Below, piece by piece: positions 60,231 through 64,000 of a DNA stretch of 64,000 bases. The translations under genes and the position numbers were made by a program. Every line of letters starts with the position of its first letter. Position 1 is the first letter of the stretch. This DNA is from Hymenobacter sp. BT188 (GTDB lineage Bacteria; Bacteroidota; Bacteroidia; Cytophagales; Hymenobacteraceae), in contig NZ_JACSCW010000002.1 in the NCBI RefSeq assembly GCF_014333585.1, positions 124,001 through 188,000 of the forward strand, given 5' to 3'. The notes beneath the pieces are model-generated. The model was not told where the DNA came from, ran no database searches, and saw nothing but the letters and a program-made list of their open reading frames with translations.

Positions 60231-62738
60231 ATGCTTTGTAGTAAAGCGTTATCAACTAGGATCTTTCTTTTCTTGGTGGTTTTGGTGATCGGTGGCTTTC
60301 AAGTAGCCTCAACTGATGACTTCGTGCGTCAGGCCATTGGTCGCCTCCAGAATTTCTACATCGGGAGCTTCCCCGAAAAAAGCTACATCCACACCGATAA
60401 GGCGTTTTATGCCGTGGGCGAAACCATCTGGCTGAAGGCCTATATAGTAGAAGCCTCACAGCACCGCCCCGATACCATGAGCAAAGTGCTGTATGTTGAT
60501 CTAATTGCCCCCGACCAGCGCGTGGTGGCGCAGCGTGTGCTGCGCCTGACGCAAGGCACCGCCGCCGCCGACTTCGAGCTGGCCGACAGCCTGGCCCAGG
60601 GAATGTACACAGTGCGCGCCTACACCAACTGGATGCGCAACTTCAGCCCCGACTATTTCTTCTCCAAGCGCCTGCCGGTGTGGCAGGCAGCAGCTCCTGC
60701 CACCGCTACTGACGCCCGACGCGTCGCGAAAGCGATAACCCGAAAAGCTGCTCAGGCTCCTAAGCCCAAAACGGATGTGCAGTTTTTTCCCGAAGGGGGC
60801 AATCTGGTGGCGGGGCTGCCTACTGTAGTCGCCTTCAAGGCCACCGATGAATACGGGCGCGGCATAACCGTAAGCGGGCAAATTTCTGACGACCAGGGCC
60901 AGGCGGCGGGCACGTTTAAAAGTCTGCACGCGGGCATGGGCACGGTATTGCTGACGCCCCAGCCGGGACGGCAGTATAAGGCGGCCGTGGTGTTGCCGGG
61001 AGGGGCTCGCGCCGAGTATCCGTTGCCGGCCGTAGCCGCCAGCGGGTTTGTATTGAAGGTTACCCAAACCAAAGAGTTTGTGTATGTGGGCGTGCAGCGC
61101 CAGACGGCAGCGGGCAACGCTCCCGCCGAAAATGTGACGCTGCTGGCCCACGTGCGCGGCAACGTAGCGTACGCCGCCAATGGTCAATTGACCGGCAGCG
61201 AGGGCTACGCGGCCCGCATTCCCAAAGCTAAGTTCCCGACGGGTGTGGCGCACTTCACGCTGTTCGATGGGCAGGGCGTGGCCCAGGGCGAGCGGTTGGC
61301 GTTTATCGATGCTCAGCCTGGCCTGCAGGTGCGCATCACCCCGGATAAAGCCACGTACGCGCCCCGCGAGAAAGTAAACCTGACCGTAGCCGTGACCGAT
61401 GGCGCCGGCCAACCCGTAGCCACCCAGCTTTCTTTAGCCGTGACGAATGCCTTGGCGACGGGCACAAATGAGGCGCCCCAAACGACCATTCTAACCCATC
61501 TGCTTCTTACTTCCGATTTGCAGGGCTACGTGGAAAATCCGGGCTATTATTTTCAGAATAAGAACCCGGAAACTGACCAGGCCCTCGATCATCTGATGCT
61601 TACTCAGGGCTGGCGGCGGTTTGTGTGGAAAGAGATTCTGACCGATAAAAAGCCCCCCAGACCTTTTGCTTTAGAGCAAACTTTGAGTGTAGGCGGGCAG
61701 GTAGTGCGCCCCAATGAAAAGGCCGCCGGCGTAAGCCAGCTCACCATTTTTCAGGCGGGTGGTAGAGGAATGACCATTGCCAACACCGACACCGACGGTA
61801 GTTTTGTAGTCGGTGGCTTTCAGGGCAAAGACACGGCCCGCGTGGTGGTGCAGGCGCGGAAGGAGAGGGGCGGCAGCAACCTGCTTATTAAGCTGAACCC
61901 GCGCTGGCCCGAGGTTACAGCCCTTACCTGGCCTTTGCCCGCCGAGCCGCAGCCAGCCGTTACGGCCTATTTGCAGCAAAGTCAGAAGCAACAGAAAGCC
62001 GAGCGCCAGTACCGAGCCGATACGGCCAAAACCATCATGCTGAAGGGGGTAACAGTGGCCGGCCGCAAGCCCGCGCCCCGCCCCGACGCGCGGCGTATTT
62101 ATGGGCAAGCCGATGTAGTGCTGCGTACCGATGATATTCCGGGCAGCAGCTCGTTCTTTAGCGTGTTGCAGCTGCTGCAAGGTCGGGTGGCCGGGGTTCA
62201 GGTATCAGGGTCGGCGCCCAACTTTCAGGTGCAGATACGGGGCGGTACTTCTATTTCCGGATCTAACTCGCCGTTGTTTGTCCTGGATGGCATTCCGGTT
62301 GATATCGATGCGGTAAACACGATACCCGTAACGGATGTCGAAACCGTGGAAATCTTGAAAGGGCCTTCCGCCGCTATTTATGGCAGCCGGGGTGCGGGAG
62401 GCGTCATTGCCATCTTCACCAAGCGCGGCAACTCCAACTACGACTACTCCAAAACGCCCGCGCCGGGCATTGCTACCGCGATGTTGCCGGCCTACTATCA
62501 GGCCCGCGAGTTTTATGCCCCGCGCTACGAAACTGCGGCTCGCCCCGCTCAGCAGCGCCCCGACTACCGCAGCACCACACTCTACTGGGCACCTACGCTT
62601 CGCACCGACGCCACTGGCCAAGCGCAGGTGTCCTTTTACTGCTCCGACGATGCCAGCACATTTCGGGTGGCCGTGGAAGGCTTGTCGAATGCCGGCACGC
62701 CCGGCGTAGGTACGGGCGAGTTTAGAGTAGGCAACTAA
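60231..62738 (+). CDS. Macroglobulin-like (MG2) protein carrying a SusC-type TonB plug domain, no barrel
   Basis: From ATG 60231 the product is 835 aa with a hydrophobic signal (TRIFLFLVVLVIGGF). Residues ~45-140 form an MG2-like domain (EKSYIHTDKAFYAVGETIWL, MYTVRAYTNWM), followed by more Ig-like domains (VRITPDKATYAPREKVNLTV). Residues ~630-735 are a TonB plug: LLQGRVAGVQV, FQVQIRGGTSISGSNSPLF, VLDGIPVD and GPSAAIYGSRGAGGVIAIFT. The last ~60 residues return to a macroglobulin-like domain. No 22-strand barrel is present, so it cannot be a transporter alone; it may pair with a receptor elsewhere. The stop codon lies inside the terminator stem. Confidence 0.85.
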   Translation: MLCSKALSTRIFLFLVVLVIGGFQVASTDDFVRQAIGRLQNFYIGSFPEKSYIHTDKAFYAVGETIWLKAYIVEASQHRPDTMSKVLYVDLIAPDQRVVAQRVLRLTQGTAAADFELADSLAQGMYTVRAYTNWMRNFSPDYFFSKRLPVWQAAAPATATDARRVAKAITRKAAQAPKPKTDVQFFPEGGNLVAGLPTVVAFKATDEYGRGITVSGQISDDQGQAAGTFKSLHAGMGTVLLTPQPGRQYKAAVVLPGGARAEYPLPAVAASGFVLKVTQTKEFVYVGVQRQTAAGNAPAENVTLLAHVRGNVAYAANGQLTGSEGYAARIPKAKFPTGVAHFTLFDGQGVAQGERLAFIDAQPGLQVRITPDKATYAPREKVNLTVAVTDGAGQPVATQLSLAVTNALATGTNEAPQTTILTHLLLTSDLQGYVENPGYYFQNKNPETDQALDHLMLTQGWRRFVWKEILTDKKPPRPFALEQTLSVGGQVVRPNEKAAGVSQLTIFQAGGRGMTIANTDTDGSFVVGGFQGKDTARVVVQARKERGGSNLLIKLNPRWPEVTALTWPLPAEPQPAVTAYLQQSQKQQKAERQYRADTAKTIMLKGVTVAGRKPAPRPDARRIYGQADVVLRTDDIPGSSSFFSVLQLLQGRVAGVQVSGSAPNFQVQIRGGTSISGSNSPLFVLDGIPVDIDAVNTIPVTDVETVEILKGPSAAIYGSRGAGGVIAIFTKRGNSNYDYSKTPAPGIATAMLPAYYQAREFYAPRYETAARPAQQRPDYRSTTLYWAPTLRTDATGQAQVSFYCSDDASTFRVAVEGLSNAGTPGVGTGEFRVGN

Positions 62739-62774
62739 AAAAGCCCCCCAGACAACTATCTGGGGGGCTTTTTT
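62737..62774. terminator. G6C-motif terminator overlapping the stop codon
   Basis: AAAAAAGCCCCCCAGA / TCTGGGGGGCTTTTTT perfect 16-bp stem around a 6-nt loop. The last bases of the TAA stop are part of the stem; it serves the convergent lipoprotein gene as well. Confidence 0.95.
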
Positions 62775-62789
62775 GGCTAAGTGCTGCGG

Positions 62790-63302
62790 CTACCGGACTA
62801 CGCGAACGTGGCTATGGGCAGCAATAGGTACTTTCTTCAGCAAGGTGAAATCAGCAGCTGATATTGTATCCCGAATGGGGCGGCTGAGTACGTGCAGCAT
62901 CGTGTCGTTGGCCCGCAGCACGGCTACATCGGTGCCGGTGGTGAGGTACAATGCCCGAAATCCGAGCAGGGTACTGTCGGGGAAGCCGCGCTCCATCAGG
63001 CTGTCCAGCACGGTGGCCCGGCCATCGAAGGTGCCCAGCGTCACTTGCTCAATAGGGGCGCCCTGCCGCGTCAGCAACAGCGCGGCCTGCGTAACGGGGC
63101 CGGAAGGCTTGGGCGGGGCGTACGGAAATATCAGCCCCAAAAACAGTACATCCGAAACTGCGGACGCTTTGGTTGCTGACGGCTGCACAGCGGCGGTTTC
63201 TGCTGGCTCGGCCGGCTCCCGCACTGACTTTTGACACGCAACCAGCAAGCCTACGGCGAGAACCGCGGTGCATGGTAGCGTTGGTAGAAAAAGTCGGCTC
63301 AT
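62790..63302 (-). CDS. Predicted lipoprotein of unknown function
   Basis: The 170-aa protein has a lipoprotein signal (AVLAVGLLVACQ, Cys23), an acidic Ala/Pro/Glu linker, and a compact C-terminal domain with alternating strands (DVLFLGLIFPYAPPKP, AALLLTRQGAPIEQVTLGT, TDVAVLRANDTMLHVLSR). I recognise no family. It is anchored in the envelope and stands alone, with a divergent DsbA-family gene ~200 nt away. Confidence 0.7.
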   Translation of the reverse strand: MSRLFLPTLPCTAVLAVGLLVACQKSVREPAEPAETAAVQPSATKASAVSDVLFLGLIFPYAPPKPSGPVTQAALLLTRQGAPIEQVTLGTFDGRATVLDSLMERGFPDSTLLGFRALYLTTGTDVAVLRANDTMLHVLSRPIRDTISAADFTLLKKVPIAAHSHVRVVR

Positions 63303-63504
63303 TAGAGATTTGGAAAGATAGGCATATAAAATACGGATTTACAGAGGCTTGTGGCTGTAATCTGGGGCTGAAAATGCTGGTTTTACTACTTGATAAGTAT
63401 AGAAGATGGCGTAAGAACACAAAATCTCGTTAAGCTGGTTTTAAAGGCGGTTACGTAGCAGTAGCAAGCCTTGGTCAGCAGCCCATCGTAAAGCTTCGAC
63501 GTGT

Positions 63505-64000
63505 ATGATTTCCATCAAAGTATTCTCGGATTACGTGTGCCCGTTCTGTCTGCTGGGCGAGCAAGTATTGGCCCGCGCAATAGCGGACAAAGACGTGAGC
63601 GTGGAGTGGATGCCCTTCGAGTTGCGGCCCTATCCAACCCCTACGCTGCGGCCGGAAGGCGAGTATTTGCAAACCACCTGGGCCCGATCGGTGTACCCGA
63701 TGGCAGCGGCGCTGAATGTGCCCATGGTTTTGCCCAAGGTATCGCCTCAGCCGCACACGCATCTGGCGTTTGAGGGCTATCAGTTTGCCAAAGAACAGGG
63801 TCTGGGTGAGTCCTATACGCACCGCATGTTCACGGCCTTTTTCCAAGAAGAGCAGGATATCGGCGACGTGGAGGTGCTTACTCGTTTGGCCACTGAAGTC
63901 GGCTTGGATGCTGAAGCTTTTCGGGCGGCTCTTACAAATCGAACTTACCGCGAGCAGCACCAGCGGGCCCTGCGTCAGGCGGAGCAGCTGGGTATAAGCG
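63505..64000 (+). CDS. DsbA/FrnE-family thioredoxin-fold oxidoreductase (3' end outside window)
   Basis: The ATG at 63505 opens MISIKVFSDYVCPFCLLGEQ, with the CPFC active-site motif typical of FrnE-like 2-hydroxychromene-2-carboxylate isomerase/DsbA relatives, followed by VEWMPFELRPYPTPTLRPEG and HLAFEGYQFAKEQGLGESY. About 165 residues are visible before the window ends; the family is ~210-240 aa. There is no signal peptide, so it acts in the cytosol, probably in thiol redox chemistry. Substrate unknown. Confidence 0.88.
   Translation, partial: MISIKVFSDYVCPFCLLGEQVLARAIADKDVSVEWMPFELRPYPTPTLRPEGEYLQTTWARSVYPMAAALNVPMVLPKVSPQPHTHLAFEGYQFAKEQGLGESYTHRMFTAFFQEEQDIGDVEVLTRLATEVGLDAEAFRAALTNRTYREQHQRALRQAEQLGIS

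Larger units (their letters stand above)
1031..62768. repeat. Dispersed oligonucleotide GGGGGGC(A/T)(A/T)(A/T), ~63 cores
   Basis: GGGGGGC or its complement was found by eye about 63 times, ~33 on the plus and ~30 on the minus strand. Examples inside genes: 2672, 6591, 8397, 10887, 12107, 15019, 16505, 24324, 29012, 31820, 32363, 38649, 47813, 49327, 52171, 57042. Examples as inverted terminator pairs: 32974/32992, 50310/50338, 52591/52609, 62743/62762. Unpaired intergenic half-sites: 3176, 12691, 26275, 27436, 59868. Roughly three quarters are followed by three A/T bases (AAA or TTT most often). Confidence 0.85.

Noticed and set aside
1031..62768. G-quadruplex interpretation of the G6 runs
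   Set aside because: The runs are single and far apart, with no four closely spaced G tracts, so an intramolecular quadruplex is not expected.
1..64000. CRISPR arrays, prophage or insertion-sequence transposases
   Set aside because: No regularly spaced direct repeats and no transposase, integrase or phage structural genes were seen on either strand.

Overview
The window reads as chromosome of a Bacteroidota bacterium of the Cytophagales, most like Hymenobacter. Supporting signs are moderately high GC coding DNA with AT-rich intergenic stretches, promoters of the Bacteroidota type (TAnnTTTG at -7, TTG/TTTG near -33), three proteins ending in type IX secretion (T9SS) sorting domains, a SusC-like TonB plug domain, DUF4468 and HD-PycTM (DUF5706) proteins, and little use of Shine-Dalgarno sites. 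No phage, transposase, rRNA operon or CRISPR array was seen. There is one tRNA.

Layout. 1-5.3 kb: a truncated FAD oxidoreductase, a tiny T9SS protein, a 38-aa membrane peptide, a flavin monooxygenase, a lipoprotein nuclease and a DUF4468 protein. 5.7-6.2 kb: a promoter, a structured candidate small RNA with its own terminator, and a 55-aa unknown protein. 6.2-19.6 kb: nucleotide biosynthesis, first a pyrimidine block (DHODH-like gene, pyrF, pyrE), then a purine block purL-purQ-purC-(NTF2-like)-(unknown)-purD-purN-purF-purM, all on the plus strand. PurL/PurQ is split in an unusual place, and purM is flanked by two opposed copies of a ~106-bp palindromic repeat. 19.6-31.5 kb: metal-binding HMA protein, SMI1/KNR4 protein, NAD salvage (pncB), STAS protein, FAD-Rieske fusion, cyanophycinase, two NarL-type response regulators sharing an almost identical DNA-binding module, a glycosyltransferase and a LamG T9SS protein. 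31.5-34.3 kb: tRNA-Arg(CCU), a DUF2652 nucleotide-cyclase-like protein and a convergent HD-PycTM membrane protein. 34.5-44.7 kb: a three-part phosphoesterase/kinase-like/barrel protein, another outer-membrane protein, ppk1, sixA-like phosphatase, hflX and a cytochrome c. 44.7-50.3 kb: glycosyltransferase, rfbC, murF and an FG-GAP T9SS protein. 50.3-53.3 kb: a sulfur/methionine group (omega-amidase, methionine aminotransferase, MsrA). 53.9-64 kb: three paralogous ~135-aa proteins, META-domain protein, a HExxH plus beta-propeller protein, a secreted low-complexity protein, a macroglobulin-like protein with a TonB plug, a lipoprotein and a truncated DsbA-family protein.

The most striking sequence-level signal is a short oligonucleotide, GGGGGGC followed by three A/T bases, present about once per kb on both strands (about 63 cores by manual reading). 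It occurs singly inside genes and as inverted pairs that form many of the terminators. That architecture is known for DNA-uptake sequences of Pasteurellaceae and Neisseriaceae; its role here is unknown. The other candidate for a little-described system is the DUF2652 cyclase-like / HD-PycTM pair. All positions and counts were read by eye, so single-base errors and a few missed sites are possible.
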